Origin: an uncultured Clostridia bacterium
Lineage (GTDB): Bacteria > Bacillota > Clostridia > Christensenellales > Borkfalkiaceae
Assembly (NCBI GenBank): GCA_947630705.1
Contig: CANRIK010000002.1
Span: forward strand, 23,524-87,523
Reading direction: 5' to 3'
Length of the DNA stretch: 64,000 nt
Shown: one piece after another, positions 41,504 to 51,795 of the stretch
Layout of the letters: each line of letters starts with the position of its first letter
How positions within the stretch are numbered: the stretch's first letter is position 1
The notes under the pieces: model-generated
What the model was told of the DNA's origin: nothing
Seen by the model: the letters and a program-made list of their open reading frames with translations, nothing else
Database searches by the model: none
Program-made: the position numbers and the translations under genes

Positions 41504-41532
41504 TTGAAATGCGCGAGGAATTATGATATAAT
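41504..41532 (+). promoter_or_regulatory. Promoter of the BspA-like lipoprotein gene
   Basis: TTGAAA (41504-41509), 17 bases, TATAAT (41527-41532), followed by AAGAGGAAAC and the ATG at 41556. Confidence 0.7.
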
Positions 41533-41555
41533 TATTTTATTCAAGAGGAAACAAA

Positions 41556-42956
41556 ATGAAACGCAGAATTTTAATGGCGCTCCTCGCCGTTGCAACGGCA
41601 ACCGCGCTTGCGATTCCCTTCATTGCATGCGCTCCGGAAGGCGGCGACGTAGATGACACCGATACCGAATTCAACGGAGACGTGAGCGGTCCGGCCGACT
41701 ATATAGGCGGCGCGGCAAGCAGCTCCGGACTGGATTTCGAGCTTAACGAAAACTCGCAGTCTTACAAGATAAAGGGGTTGACGCAGGACGCGGAAACGAA
41801 GTCCGATCTGACCCTGCCCGGCATATACAAGAATCTGCCTGTGACGGAAATCGCGGACGAGGCGTTCAACGGCAATGAGGAAATCAAAAACGTAATAATT
41901 TCGGACAATATAACGCGAATAGGAAGCAACGCTTTCAGCAGTTCCGTTATAGAGAGCGTGAGAATCTCTTCGGACGTGACGGTTATTGCCGAGAGCGCTT
42001 TCAGAAATTGCTCCTCTCTTCTGGCAATAATCTTTCCGGAGGAGAGCAAGGTTCAGACGATAGCCGACAACGCTTTCGAGGGCTGTCAAAAACTTGCGAG
42101 AGTCAACATGCCCGACAGCGTGACAAGTATAGGCAAGTCGGCCTTCGGCGGTTGTTCGTCAATGACGGAAATGCGGACGGGCTCGGGCGTGCAGACCATC
42201 GGAGACGGAGCTTTCAAAAACTGCTCCGCGCTCAAAACGGTAGTTTTGGGGGACAGCCTCAAAGTTATAGGCACAGAGGCCTTCAACAACTGCTCCTCCA
42301 TTAAAAAACTCGAAATACCCGACAACGTAGACAGCATGGGTTTCAGTATGCTTCAAGGCTGTTCGGCATTAGAGTCGCTGAAAGTACCGTTTGTGGGCTC
42401 CGAAAGGGCGTTGCTTTCCGGAAGTACTCCCGTTGCCGCCGCCGAGGATGAGAGCACGGAGGACAATAAAGAGGACACTCCGACATTCCTCGCATATCTC
42501 TTCGGTGTAAAAAAATACACAGAAGGCGACCAAGGAGCCTCTTCTTCGACCTCTCCCAACGTGCCTCACTCCTTAAAGACGTTGACCGTTGCCGGCGGAG
42601 AAAAGATAGCCGCATACGGACTGTACGGAGTGAGAAGTCTGGAAACGTTGATATTGGGCGACGGCATTAAAAGTTTAGAGACTCACGCCTTTGCTTACTG
42701 CGAAAACGTTACGAAACTTGTGGTAGGTTCCGGAATAGAGACTTTGGAAGCATCGTTATTCGGATATAGAACAGAATACGACAGCGCCGTCCAGGGTTCA
42801 AAACCTCTGACAATTTTCTACAAGGGATTACAGGCAAAATGGAATACATTCCTCAATAGAGACATCATAAAAAACGCCACGGTATGCTTTTACAGCGAAA
42901 CTCCCGTAAGCGGCTGTTGGACATTCGATGAAAACGGTCTGCCCGTGAAGTGGTGA
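41556..42956 (+). CDS. BspA-like leucine-rich-repeat lipoprotein
   Basis: A 466-residue surface protein with a lipoprotein signal (lipobox FIAC, Cys near 25) and then a run of LRR_5 (BspA-type) repeats between about 85 and 270, each of the form A-F-x2-C-x2-L-x2-V-x(2)-P-x-S-V-x-x-I-G. Clear units include AFEGCQKLARVNMPDSVTSI and AFNNCSSIKKLEIPDNVDSM. After an acidic insert (about 295-310) further degenerate repeats follow. BspA-like proteins bind host matrix proteins or other bacteria in the gut and mouth. It is a single gene with its own promoter and terminator. Confidence 0.88.
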   Translation: MKRRILMALLAVATATALAIPFIACAPEGGDVDDTDTEFNGDVSGPADYIGGAASSSGLDFELNENSQSYKIKGLTQDAETKSDLTLPGIYKNLPVTEIADEAFNGNEEIKNVIISDNITRIGSNAFSSSVIESVRISSDVTVIAESAFRNCSSLLAIIFPEESKVQTIADNAFEGCQKLARVNMPDSVTSIGKSAFGGCSSMTEMRTGSGVQTIGDGAFKNCSALKTVVLGDSLKVIGTEAFNNCSSIKKLEIPDNVDSMGFSMLQGCSALESLKVPFVGSERALLSGSTPVAAAEDESTEDNKEDTPTFLAYLFGVKKYTEGDQGASSSTSPNVPHSLKTLTVAGGEKIAAYGLYGVRSLETLILGDGIKSLETHAFAYCENVTKLVVGSGIETLEASLFGYRTEYDSAVQGSKPLTIFYKGLQAKWNTFLNRDIIKNATVCFYSETPVSGCWTFDENGLPVKW

Positions 42957-42998
42957 CACATACAGACGCGTAAAACTTGCACAAAACGAAATAATGTT

Positions 42999-43032
42999 AA
43001 AAGCCCTTCGCCAAAAGGCGAAGGGCTTTTTT
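42999..43032. terminator. Bidirectional terminator
   Basis: AAAAGCCCTTCGCC-AAAA-GGCGAAGGGCTTTTTT: a strong stem with A-run before and T-run after. It ends the rightward lipoprotein gene and the convergent leftward gene set from 55.7 kb. Confidence 0.88.
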
Positions 43033-43040
43033 ATGTTATG

Positions 43041-44579
43041 TCAACTTGCGGTCACTATCTGACCTTCGGGATATACGAAGAATGTGGGATACAAAGTTCC
43101 GTCGGAGTTGCCGCTTCCCTCCACTTCGAATTCAAGCTGATATGTGTCGGCTTGAAGCGTTATATTGTGGCTGTTTTCACCGCCCGTAAAGGTATAAGTT
43201 ACATCGTTTATTTTAAGCGTGATTGTTCTTTCGCCCATGGTGGGAGTGGTGAAAAAGAATGTATATGTCTTCGCTTCATCAATAGTGAGCGTGCGCTTGC
43301 AGGAGCCCAGAATTTTATTTGCCTTAACTTCGGGGTCGTCCTCCTGATCTTCCAGCCTGTAATGCGCGCTGACTTTCACGGGTTGGAGCTCTTCGCCCTT
43401 CTTCAACTCTATGCTGTAAGCCTTGGCTTCGGAACCCGTTATGTCTATTATAACGGTCTCTCCGTCGCGTACGGTCAGCGTGCCGATATATATACCGTTG
43501 GAGCCGGAGGAGTCGAGCAAAACATTGCCCTTCGAAGTGGCGACAAGGCCGTCCGTTTCGGTTGTTATCAAGGAGTATACAGAGGTTTCTCCGGATGTGA
43601 ATATCGCTCTTGCGACGGACTGAACCTCATCTCCCGGATCTTCCGTATCTTCGGCCACAAGAGTCACGCTGTTTGTGCCCACAGTAAGAGTTGCGGCGCT
43701 GTCCGTCTTAATTATTTCTATCGTGCCCTCGGCCTGTTCTTCGGATATGTCCGCCCACGTAGCCACATAGCCCGCGGCAAGGCCGGAGGCCTTTGCGACA
43801 TAATCCGAAACGGCTATGTCGAAGTCGGCCACGCTCTCCGTCTCATTTTGAGTCTTACTTACGCTCTTTGTTCCTTTGAGAGTATCGCCGTCATAGAGAC
43901 TTACAGTCACTTGGGAATCAATGGGATAATCGGAGGGGAAGATAACGGAAATTTGCAGCGGAACCGTATAATTTACGGCATTGGAAGCGTCGCTCGGTAA
44001 AAATCCGGCTTCCGTTGAATTGGCCTTTACCGTATAGACATAAGTATTTCCGCGAATTTTATCCGCGAGAGAAATGTTATAAGAACAGCCCATTACGGCA
44101 TCTTCTCTCTTCCCGTCTGCGAAAATCTCGTAATAGTTTGCGTTCTGCACCGCCGTCCAGCTTATTGTGCTGCCCGTAATAGTTATCTGCGGAGCGGCAA
44201 GCTGCGCTATCGTGTAGGTTACGGCATTTGAGAAAGGACTGTCGGAATAAGTTTCGTTATCGCCCAACGCCTTGACTTTGAATACGTACGCTCCCGCCGC
44301 CGTCTTGTCTATCACGTACGAAGTTTCCGTGACGGAAGCCGCCTTGCTGTCGCCCTCGTAAACATCGTAGCCGGAAGCGTTCTCCACCGCCGTCCAGCTT
44401 ATTGTGGTGTCTTCAAGCGCAATCTGCGGAGCGGTAAGGGCGATAAGATTGTCTCCGTCGTCTCCGTCGTCGTCCGAAGGATCGTTTTCCGTAGTTCCGC
44501 CGCAAGCCGCAAGCCCCAGAGAGAGAGCTACTGCGCTTACCGCCGCAAGAAACAGAATAAGTAATTTTCTGAATTTCAT
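43041..44579 (-). CDS. Lipoprotein with two fibronectin-III-like repeats
   Basis: A 512-residue secreted lipoprotein (signal peptide, lipobox LAAC at about residue 26, then an Asp-rich linker). Two related repeats follow near 50-125 and 128-215, each beginning LTAPQI or LAAPQI and containing ISWTAV and a Y-x-x-Y/F-x-x-G segment, the form of Fn3-like modules that bind carbohydrates or proteins. The C-terminal half is beta-rich without a recognised fold. It is the last gene of the leftward MoxR/VWA set. Confidence 0.72.
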   Translation of the reverse strand: MKFRKLLILFLAAVSAVALSLGLAACGGTTENDPSDDDGDDGDNLIALTAPQIALEDTTISWTAVENASGYDVYEGDSKAASVTETSYVIDKTAAGAYVFKVKALGDNETYSDSPFSNAVTYTIAQLAAPQITITGSTISWTAVQNANYYEIFADGKREDAVMGCSYNISLADKIRGNTYVYTVKANSTEAGFLPSDASNAVNYTVPLQISVIFPSDYPIDSQVTVSLYDGDTLKGTKSVSKTQNETESVADFDIAVSDYVAKASGLAAGYVATWADISEEQAEGTIEIIKTDSAATLTVGTNSVTLVAEDTEDPGDEVQSVARAIFTSGETSVYSLITTETDGLVATSKGNVLLDSSGSNGIYIGTLTVRDGETVIIDITGSEAKAYSIELKKGEELQPVKVSAHYRLEDQEDDPEVKANKILGSCKRTLTIDEAKTYTFFFTTPTMGERTITLKINDVTYTFTGGENSHNITLQADTYQLEFEVEGSGNSDGTLYPTFFVYPEGQIVTAS

Positions 44580-44610
44580 AAAAACAATTCCTCTTTAAAA
44601 TATATATATA

Positions 44611-46260
44611 TCAGTAGTACGTGCCGCAACAGAACAGCCACATATAGTCCTCCGAAGCGTTCAAGCCGATAAGCTCTGCCTTGCCGTCGCCGTCCTTAAA
44701 CAGCCCGTAGTGCTCGGCATACTCTTGAAGGAATACTTTCAGCTCCTCGTTTAAAGGATGAGTGCCGTCCGCATTGCAACGGTTGAAATATCCGTCGGCA
44801 TTATGGGCTACCATCTTTTTGGGATCCTTACTGTCCGGATGAGGATAATCCACTATCACATCCCTTCCGCCTTCGGGATCGGGATTCGGCTCGCGGAATT
44901 TGCCGGTGTACTGTGAAATAAATTGGTGATAGTCCTTGTAGAAAAACTCGTCGGTGTTGTAATCGCCCACGCCGAGCTTTAACGGGAAGGAGTCCATTCT
45001 TTCGTCCCATGCCTCTTCGGGATGGAAATAATTGCAATGCCAGAATGCATCGTCATAGGTTACATCTCCTCTGATGCCCTCGTCGGCATGTGTGAAAAAG
45101 TACCCTACGCCGCCGGCGTTTGTCAGTTTTACATATATGGTATCGCCGTCGAACTTCTGCGTGGCGCTGTTGTACTTGTGATAGAAACCGTCCTCTCCCA
45201 AACCGATGAGCGGAACTATCTCGTAACTGTCGGTCGTTCCCTCCGTCAATCTGCGCTCGTACGCGAAGTTGTCGAGATTGACGCCGCTGTTTGCAAACTC
45301 ATGGAAAGTTCCCGAAGGTTTGATCGGATACGAGGCGCCGTCCGAGCTCGCTATGCATGGAGCGAAGGGACCGTTGGCAACCTGCACTTCGACGCGCCCG
45401 TCTATCGCGATAGCCTCGCCCTCATACGATATGGTAAAGTCCACATAGACGGGATAGAGCTCTTCGGAGATACAGTTGGCGTGAATGGCAAACGTCCAGG
45501 AGTTGCCTATATAGCCTTTCGGACAGTTTACTTCCATTTTGAAATTTTTGGTGTAAGTGGAGAAATCTCCGCCGTCGTCCACTTCCTCGGCCAAATATTT
45601 TGCGGCAAAAGTGCCGTTATAGCGTTCGATGTAGGGATTGACTTCGTTTGCGCTGGTATCAATCCAAGACTGTACATGGTAATAGCCTGTTTTGTTGGGT
45701 CGATATTCGTAGTACATAATGTCGGAAGCGCTGTCTAATTTTGCCCTGTACGTACCCACATCGGAGAGTATTATACAGCCCTGACTCTCATACAGACCCT
45801 TGCCCGTGCCCGTGGTGGGCGTTATGGGAAAGAGGTCGATATTCAAGTCGCGGCTTTTCGCGGTCACTCTGTAATTGCCGTTGGGGTTATAAGTGTAGTT
45901 CGACGGAATGTCGGATAACGTTATACGGTAGTCGCCGTCGAGCCCCGATACGGTAGCCACGCCCAAGGTGTTGAATTCTGCGTCGAAATAGAAATTTGCG
46001 TCGTCGAGACTTGCCCAGCGTGCCTTTATGTGCGCGCCGGCCGGAGGAGCGTATACCTCCCCCTCGCTTGTGAGTGTGACGGTTGATACATAGGTAGATT
46101 CTTCTCCGTCGTCGCCGGAGGGGTCCGAACCGCTGTCGGAGCCGCTCGTCGAACCGCTCGTCGGAGGAGAAATTATTGCCGCATTATAGGTGCCGCCGCA
46201 ACCTACGCACAAAACCGAGATTATTACGGCGCATATTATGAGAAAAATGAATTTTTTCAT
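44611..46260 (-). CDS. Large hypothetical lipoprotein
   Basis: A 549-residue lipoprotein (signal peptide with CVGC lipobox near residue 21, then a Ser/Gly/Asp linker). The mature part is aromatic-rich and beta-rich, with WIDTSANEVNPYIERY and HCNYFHPEEAWDERMDSFPL among its segments. I do not recognise the family. The end is unusually rich in acidic and aromatic residues (EYAEHYGLFKDGDGKAELIG). Its start overlaps the stop of the double-VWA gene by four bases, so it is co-translated and probably acts outside the cell with the VWA proteins. Confidence 0.75.
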   Translation of the reverse strand: MKKFIFLIICAVIISVLCVGCGGTYNAAIISPPTSGSTSGSDSGSDPSGDDGEESTYVSTVTLTSEGEVYAPPAGAHIKARWASLDDANFYFDAEFNTLGVATVSGLDGDYRITLSDIPSNYTYNPNGNYRVTAKSRDLNIDLFPITPTTGTGKGLYESQGCIILSDVGTYRAKLDSASDIMYYEYRPNKTGYYHVQSWIDTSANEVNPYIERYNGTFAAKYLAEEVDDGGDFSTYTKNFKMEVNCPKGYIGNSWTFAIHANCISEELYPVYVDFTISYEGEAIAIDGRVEVQVANGPFAPCIASSDGASYPIKPSGTFHEFANSGVNLDNFAYERRLTEGTTDSYEIVPLIGLGEDGFYHKYNSATQKFDGDTIYVKLTNAGGVGYFFTHADEGIRGDVTYDDAFWHCNYFHPEEAWDERMDSFPLKLGVGDYNTDEFFYKDYHQFISQYTGKFREPNPDPEGGRDVIVDYPHPDSKDPKKMVAHNADGYFNRCNADGTHPLNEELKVFLQEYAEHYGLFKDGDGKAELIGLNASEDYMWLFCCGTYY

Positions 46261-49040
46261 ACTTTTGCACCTCCGTCCTTTTTATATCTGCCGAAGAAAC
46301 TTCTGATATCGTCCCATTTCAGTTTACGTATTATGATATCGATTATGTAGAGGACGACTACGGCAATCAACAGAGGTATGGTTATGTTTACGGAATACGT
46401 TCCGACTTCTTTCATGTCGTTTTCCACGACAAGGTTGCCGTCGAGGTTTACCTCTCCCCTGCCGTTCAGAGCCCTGAAAAGCACTGCCGGATCGAACGAG
46501 GCAAATTCGTTGTATTCGTCGGTATACGCAACGGTGAGATAGTTGTCATTACCGTATGCGAGGTCGTAATAATTGTAGGCGACTTTTATAGTGTATTCGC
46601 CCACTCCCGCGCTGTCGAATTCATAGTAATAATAGGATTGGTCGAAGGCGAGATTTGCGTTTACCGTTTTGCCGTCGGGAGTAGTGAGCTCGATAGTGGC
46701 CTGCGCGTCGAATCGGGGCGTTACGGGGGTCAAGGTCACGCGCGTGGAGCCGCCGTCGCGAAGCACGTCCACGGAGAAAGGATTTTCGTTCCGTTCATCG
46801 GGGATATTGCTCTTTAATACGTTGTCTATAAACGTTCCGGCAATGTCGGTCGCTTCCCATTGATTTACCCAATCGCCCGTAAAACTGCTGCTGAACGAGG
46901 AAATTCTGCCGGAGCCGAAATCCCAATAACAGTAGAGGGGAATGTTGTTCACTTTGGAGTGTTCCGTTCGGTAATACTGCGCCTGCAAAACGGTTATTGC
47001 GCCCGTCTGCGCCTTGCCCTTTATAAAGCCCGAAATTTGAGGAATGGCGCGAGTATCTATGCCGTTCAGAACCTCGTCGGAGGCGCGGTTTACGCGCACC
47101 GCCGTATCCTTCTCGATAACCTGCTGAATGAGGTCCTCCGCCATCTCCACAAAGAGGTTGTCGTTCAGGTTTTCCTGATTGTCCGACTGATAATACAGAC
47201 CTCCGCCCTGCGCAGCGACGTTGCGAAGCAGCGTTTCGGAAGCCGTGCCCGTGTCGCCGTTCTTTCTGCCGACGTCGAACACGGAAGTAACTATCGCGTT
47301 GTCGAGCATATCCGCCGCCACTTCCGCTGGGTCGTGATAGTCGTCGCCGAAGTTTGCGCCGTCGGAGATAAGCATCACCTGCTTATCGCTGTAATCGTAA
47401 TCTTTTATAAGTTGGTATGCATTGTAAAGTCCGCTTCCTATAAGCGTGCCCTGACGGGGCGAAAGATTGTCTATCGCCTCCGCTATCGCCGCCCTGTTGG
47501 CGCCGAGGCGAACGGGAGGCTGTACGGGAACGGCTTCGCCGAAGAAAGTGACTACGCAGATATAGTCGTCGTCGTTGAGAAGATTAAGAATTCTCTTCGC
47601 CACTTCCTTTGCCACCGACCAGTGGAATTGCTGATTCATGCTTCGCGACGAATCCAAGACTATGGAATACAGTCTGGCGTCGTCGTCGCTCTTGCCGTAT
47701 TGCACGGGCAAAATACTGCCCAGCTCCTTTACGTTACTATCGTCGGAAGTCTGAATTCCGAGGTTGCCGAAAGTCACCAAGCTCTTCCCGAGCCGGCTGA
47801 CCATCGACTTGATATTCTGCACGAACTCTCCGCTGTTTTCAATCGTGGAAATGTCTATGTCCGCCAGAACCACCTCGTCGTAGGGGCAGAGCGCCTCTAT
47901 GTTCCAAGGCACTCCGCGGACGGGCACGCCCTGCAAATTGTTCGCGCTGACTTCGCCGAATTCATATATATTCACGTTGTCGTCGGAGGCATACAGAGAG
48001 ATAAATTCCGCCTTGTCTCTCAACCTTACGTCGGGGTCGTTTTCGTAGATATCGACTTTGGCTCCGTCGCCGTATTTCACGGCCATTGCCTTTGCCGTCT
48101 CCCAATCGCCCGTGACCGCGAGCACGTACATGGACGCGGTGACCTTTTGGGTGAATTTGAAGGAATTGTTTTTATCGCTCTTATCGTCGTCGGAGAGCAG
48201 TTTGACTTCGTACGAGAACACTCCCTCTTTCGAGGTGTCGAGGTCGAAAGTCACGGTGTTGGTGCCGACCGACAGAGTGGGCGCCTTATAGGGGAGCTGT
48301 TCCTCTCCGTCCTTGTATAAAACGAGGGTGGCGGAGTCGGTATCGTAGCTGGATTGAACGGTGACCTTTGCGGTCTCTATACTGTTCAGATATGCGGAAG
48401 AGGTGAACTGCACGTCCGAAATCTGCAATTCGTGCACTTCCTCGTCGATATTGTCGTCGAGATATATTGCGTCTACCTTTATATCCTGACTTTCGAGAGA
48501 GTCCACCGCGCGGCGTATGGCGTAAGTATCGTTCTCGTCGGTCTGCTTGCCGTCGGTTATGAGCACTACCCTCTTTATCACGCCCTCGTCGAAGAGCGTT
48601 CCGGTATATTCCAGCGCGGAGGCTATGTCCGTTTCGCTCACGTCAACTTCGGCGGTCTTCACGCTGTCGAGCGAGGCGAGCTCCGTGGGTTTGTTCAAGA
48701 GTTCATAGTCCTTGCCGAAGCATACGAGGCCCACTTCGCTGTTTGCCGGAAGTTTGAGATTTTTAATGTAGCCGTCCACTTCGTCGAGATTCTTGTTCGC
48801 CGAATAGGAGACGTCGGCGACCACGTAGACCTGCGTCCTTGAAAGCACGGCGGTAAAGGTCGTTCCGGCCGCCGCAAAGCCTATTATTATCGCCATGATA
48901 ATGTGCAGAGCAAAGGACGCAACGTTGTGGAAGTTGCGGTTTACCTTTCTCACCGAAATAAGGAAGGGAATGAGAAAGACAAGTATGAGGGGGACTGCTA
49001 TTAAAAGCAGATATATGTTATCGAAGCTGATATTGTTCAT
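46257..49040 (-). CDS. Membrane protein with two von Willebrand A domains
   Basis: A 927-residue protein with two N-terminal membrane helices (about 8-30 and 45-68), a first VWA-like domain (VVADVSYSANKN near 77), a middle glutamine-amidotransferase-like region, a second VWA domain with a complete metal site (DSSRSM near 465 and ISDGANFGDD), a beta-rich part, and a C-terminal membrane helix followed by a basic tail. VWA proteins beside MoxR ATPases act in protein-complex assembly or folding at the membrane. A TTG start at 49061 is possible; the ATG at 49040 is preferred. It overlaps the upstream BatA-like gene by 23 bases. Confidence 0.82.
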   Translation of the reverse strand: MNNISFDNIYLLLIAVPLILVFLIPFLISVRKVNRNFHNVASFALHIIMAIIIGFAAAGTTFTAVLSRTQVYVVADVSYSANKNLDEVDGYIKNLKLPANSEVGLVCFGKDYELLNKPTELASLDSVKTAEVDVSETDIASALEYTGTLFDEGVIKRVVLITDGKQTDENDTYAIRRAVDSLESQDIKVDAIYLDDNIDEEVHELQISDVQFTSSAYLNSIETAKVTVQSSYDTDSATLVLYKDGEEQLPYKAPTLSVGTNTVTFDLDTSKEGVFSYEVKLLSDDDKSDKNNSFKFTQKVTASMYVLAVTGDWETAKAMAVKYGDGAKVDIYENDPDVRLRDKAEFISLYASDDNVNIYEFGEVSANNLQGVPVRGVPWNIEALCPYDEVVLADIDISTIENSGEFVQNIKSMVSRLGKSLVTFGNLGIQTSDDSNVKELGSILPVQYGKSDDDARLYSIVLDSSRSMNQQFHWSVAKEVAKRILNLLNDDDYICVVTFFGEAVPVQPPVRLGANRAAIAEAIDNLSPRQGTLIGSGLYNAYQLIKDYDYSDKQVMLISDGANFGDDYHDPAEVAADMLDNAIVTSVFDVGRKNGDTGTASETLLRNVAAQGGGLYYQSDNQENLNDNLFVEMAEDLIQQVIEKDTAVRVNRASDEVLNGIDTRAIPQISGFIKGKAQTGAITVLQAQYYRTEHSKVNNIPLYCYWDFGSGRISSFSSSFTGDWVNQWEATDIAGTFIDNVLKSNIPDERNENPFSVDVLRDGGSTRVTLTPVTPRFDAQATIELTTPDGKTVNANLAFDQSYYYYEFDSAGVGEYTIKVAYNYYDLAYGNDNYLTVAYTDEYNEFASFDPAVLFRALNGRGEVNLDGNLVVENDMKEVGTYSVNITIPLLIAVVVLYIIDIIIRKLKWDDIRSFFGRYKKDGGAKV

Positions 49041-50910
49041 AGCTGTACACTGCGTAATCAACCGCCGCTACGACGGCTATCAGAATGAATATTATTAATA
49101 GGTCGTCTATAACTCCGGCCGGCCCCCCTTCCTCTGCGGCGCCCTGTATTATAAACGCTTCTCCCTCTTCGAATGGAACTCTCTCCTCGGTGGGAAGAGA
49201 GACGTATATGTTTATTTCACGCTCCGAATCGTCGCTCATGGTGAGGAAAATGCCGTAGGCTCCCACTTCTTTGAGCTCGAACTCGCAGAGCGTCGTGCTG
49301 GTATCCGGATAGCTGACTTTGCCGAGGGGAGATTCCACTCTTATGCTCTTGCAGCCCGGGATCATGTTTATCTGGGCGATATCGCCGCAGAAATAGGAAG
49401 TCTCCTCCACTACTTGGGGGAAGGAGTAATTTTTCAGATTGTTTATGAGCGTGACAAACGTCGCGGTGAGCGTGAAATCCGCGGAATCCTTGGGACTGAA
49501 AGCAAACACCGCCTCTCTGTTGCCGTACTCGTTTGCGCCCGTAAACAGCAGCGGATCGCTGCCGCATGTGGCGTACACGTCGAAGCCGCTTCTTACGCTC
49601 AACTTGACGTACTTGCTTATGTGGAAACTCTTGTTGTCGAGAAGTTCGCCGTCCGCGTTGTAGATTACGCCTTTAAGCATATTCCTTACTGCCGTTTTGG
49701 AGCTGGTGTTGAACTCCGCGACGTCCGTGGCGGATTCCTGCCTCTGAAAACCGAAGTTGCCGCCCTCGGGGCTCTTGTCGGGATTGACGTACCATACGGC
49801 GCCCTCGCGAGGGGTGACTTCCGGAACGTAATCCTCGTAAATGTACAGACCGTAACCCGTAGTTCTCTCCTCTTCGGGGAGTTTTTCGTACTCCTCCGAA
49901 GTCAGATATTTGAAATCGGTGAAGCCGGCAGCGTTGAGCGCCGCGCGAAGATATATGGGGCCGTCGGAGACAAGCAGAGTCGCCGACATGTTTTCATGGC
50001 CGATATTGAACACAGTTACCTGACTGTCGAGAGAAAGGTCGTCGCTCTCGGAGATTGCCAGCCTGAATTCGAAGAAGTCCTCTGCGAATTCTTCGAACAC
50101 GAAGGGAGTCGCTTCCGCCTCCTTCACGTCGAGATCGACGGTGGCCAAAGCCGTCTCGGAGCCGTCGAGATAGAGATTTAAAGTGAGTTCTGCGTCGCCA
50201 GTGTAGGAGACGACGTTGCCGGTTATTTTGAGTGTTCTGTCGGCGGTAAGATCGTAATCTATATCGGATATGGCGTAGTTTGAGCTCTCCGCCGAAACGT
50301 TGACTATGTTTACGTTCTGACTGTCGCCATAGGTCTTATCGGTGACCAAATAGGTTACCGTACGGGGGTCTGCGTTGAAATATTCCTGCGCGGAAAGCAG
50401 AGCCTGCGAAAAGTCCACTGCGGCGCACGACACTTCGAGATTGTCCACCGCCTCCACAGCGCGCTCTTTATCAACATATCCCTCGAATATCGTTTCGGTG
50501 CTGTCGCCGGCATATATGAGGGTATACGTGCTTCCGTTCATGGAATCGTTTATTATCTCTTTTATCTTTTCCCTGCCGATATCGAAACGGGATTTGTCGT
50601 CCTGAACGATATTCATACTGCCGGAGCCGTCGAGGATAAAGCAGTACGCCTTTGCCGCGTTCGGCAGAGTTATAACGGGACGGGCGATTATGAATGCGAC
50701 AAGGGTCACTAGAAGAATCTGAATGAGCAGACTCAAAAGTCCGGATATTCTGTTTATGGGGATACGGCGCTTTAAGAACTTTTCGCTCAAATTCCAGATA
50801 TAGGTGGAAGTTACGGTCTGTTCGGTGTATCTGTTCTTTATTATGTATATAAGTATGAGAACGGGTATCGCCGCAAGCGCCAAAAATCCGAGAGGATATA
50901 TAAACGTCAT
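49018..50910 (-). CDS. BatA-like VWA-domain membrane protein
   Basis: A 630-residue protein starting with the BatA N-terminal pattern (MTFIYPLGFLALAAIPVLIL, a short loop, then a second helix near 58-78). A VWA domain with the metal-binding DGSGSM near 94-99 follows, then a long extracellular region and a C-terminal membrane helix near 600-620. The family works with MoxR ATPases and DUF58 proteins. Its start overlaps the DUF58 gene by four bases and its end overlaps the next VWA gene. Confidence 0.85.
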   Translation of the reverse strand: MTFIYPLGFLALAAIPVLILIYIIKNRYTEQTVTSTYIWNLSEKFLKRRIPINRISGLLSLLIQILLVTLVAFIIARPVITLPNAAKAYCFILDGSGSMNIVQDDKSRFDIGREKIKEIINDSMNGSTYTLIYAGDSTETIFEGYVDKERAVEAVDNLEVSCAAVDFSQALLSAQEYFNADPRTVTYLVTDKTYGDSQNVNIVNVSAESSNYAISDIDYDLTADRTLKITGNVVSYTGDAELTLNLYLDGSETALATVDLDVKEAEATPFVFEEFAEDFFEFRLAISESDDLSLDSQVTVFNIGHENMSATLLVSDGPIYLRAALNAAGFTDFKYLTSEEYEKLPEEERTTGYGLYIYEDYVPEVTPREGAVWYVNPDKSPEGGNFGFQRQESATDVAEFNTSSKTAVRNMLKGVIYNADGELLDNKSFHISKYVKLSVRSGFDVYATCGSDPLLFTGANEYGNREAVFAFSPKDSADFTLTATFVTLINNLKNYSFPQVVEETSYFCGDIAQINMIPGCKSIRVESPLGKVSYPDTSTTLCEFELKEVGAYGIFLTMSDDSEREINIYVSLPTEERVPFEEGEAFIIQGAAEEGGPAGVIDDLLIIFILIAVVAAVDYAVYSYEQYQLR

Positions 50911-51791
50911 TTAATTACCCCCTCTACCGTAAGTTTATCAAGGAACACGTCTTCGAGCGGTTCGTCCGCCGAAACGAGGGCGTAATGTCCGCCGCGCGAA
51001 AGACAGTGGTCGCGTATTCTGCCCGTTACATAGGCAAGAGCTTCTTTATAAGCCCTTATAATTTCTTTGTTTATGTTTCTGTGATAGAATTTTTCGGAAT
51101 TCTCGCTGTCGTAAAAGTGCATTTTCCCACGCGTTTGAGGGTTCAACTCCTCCTTGGAGAGCACCTGCATGCAGAGTATATCCCTTCTCTTTCCGGCAAA
51201 GTGGTCCAGCGCGGCGCCGAAATCGTTTTCGGTGAGAAAGTCGGATATCAGCACGGAAAAGCCGTCGCCGTAGCCGACGGTCGTGGGAAGTATGGCCTCG
51301 GATATGGCGGCGTCGCCCTCGAATACCACGTCGTTCAGTTTTCCTATATTATTATAATAGGACTCCCTGCCGAGCATATTGGAGATAACCTCTTCCACGG
51401 CGTTGCCGTGAATTACGTACACCGATACTCTGTCCATTTCGCAAACGGAAATAAAGGCGACGGCGGCGGCGAGGCGGAGAGCCTGTATGTCCTTTCCGCT
51501 GTTGCCGTATGCCATCGACCGGCTTCCGTCGATATATATGCGCGTGTGCACCTGCCGTTCGTCGAGATACAGTTTCAGATACAGTTTTTCGAAGCGCGCG
51601 TAAGCATTCCAGTCGAGCTTTGTTATGTCGTCGCCCGGAATGTAGTCGCGATAATCGGAGAATTCGCAGGAAGAACCGAAGGTCTTACTCTGATGGTTTC
51701 CGCCGAAGCGCCCCGCCACGTTGTTTTTCAAGAGCGTCTGTAAAAGTTCTATCTTCCCCAGAAACTCTTCGTTTACTACCAAAGAACTCAT
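50907..51791 (-). CDS. DUF58 domain protein
   Basis: A 294-residue cytoplasmic protein with the DUF58 signature FSDYRDYIPGDDITKLDW near 45-62, followed by a VWA-like fold (IYIDGSRSMAYG near 106). DUF58 proteins are constant partners of MoxR ATPases and may deliver substrates to them. It starts five bases after the MoxR gene and overlaps the following gene by four bases, so the three are one translational unit. Confidence 0.92.
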   Translation of the reverse strand: MSSLVVNEEFLGKIELLQTLLKNNVAGRFGGNHQSKTFGSSCEFSDYRDYIPGDDITKLDWNAYARFEKLYLKLYLDERQVHTRIYIDGSRSMAYGNSGKDIQALRLAAAVAFISVCEMDRVSVYVIHGNAVEEVISNMLGRESYYNNIGKLNDVVFEGDAAISEAILPTTVGYGDGFSVLISDFLTENDFGAALDHFAGKRRDILCMQVLSKEELNPQTRGKMHFYDSENSEKFYHRNINKEIIRAYKEALAYVTGRIRDHCLSRGGHYALVSADEPLEDVFLDKLTVEGVIK

Positions 51792-51795
51792 TATT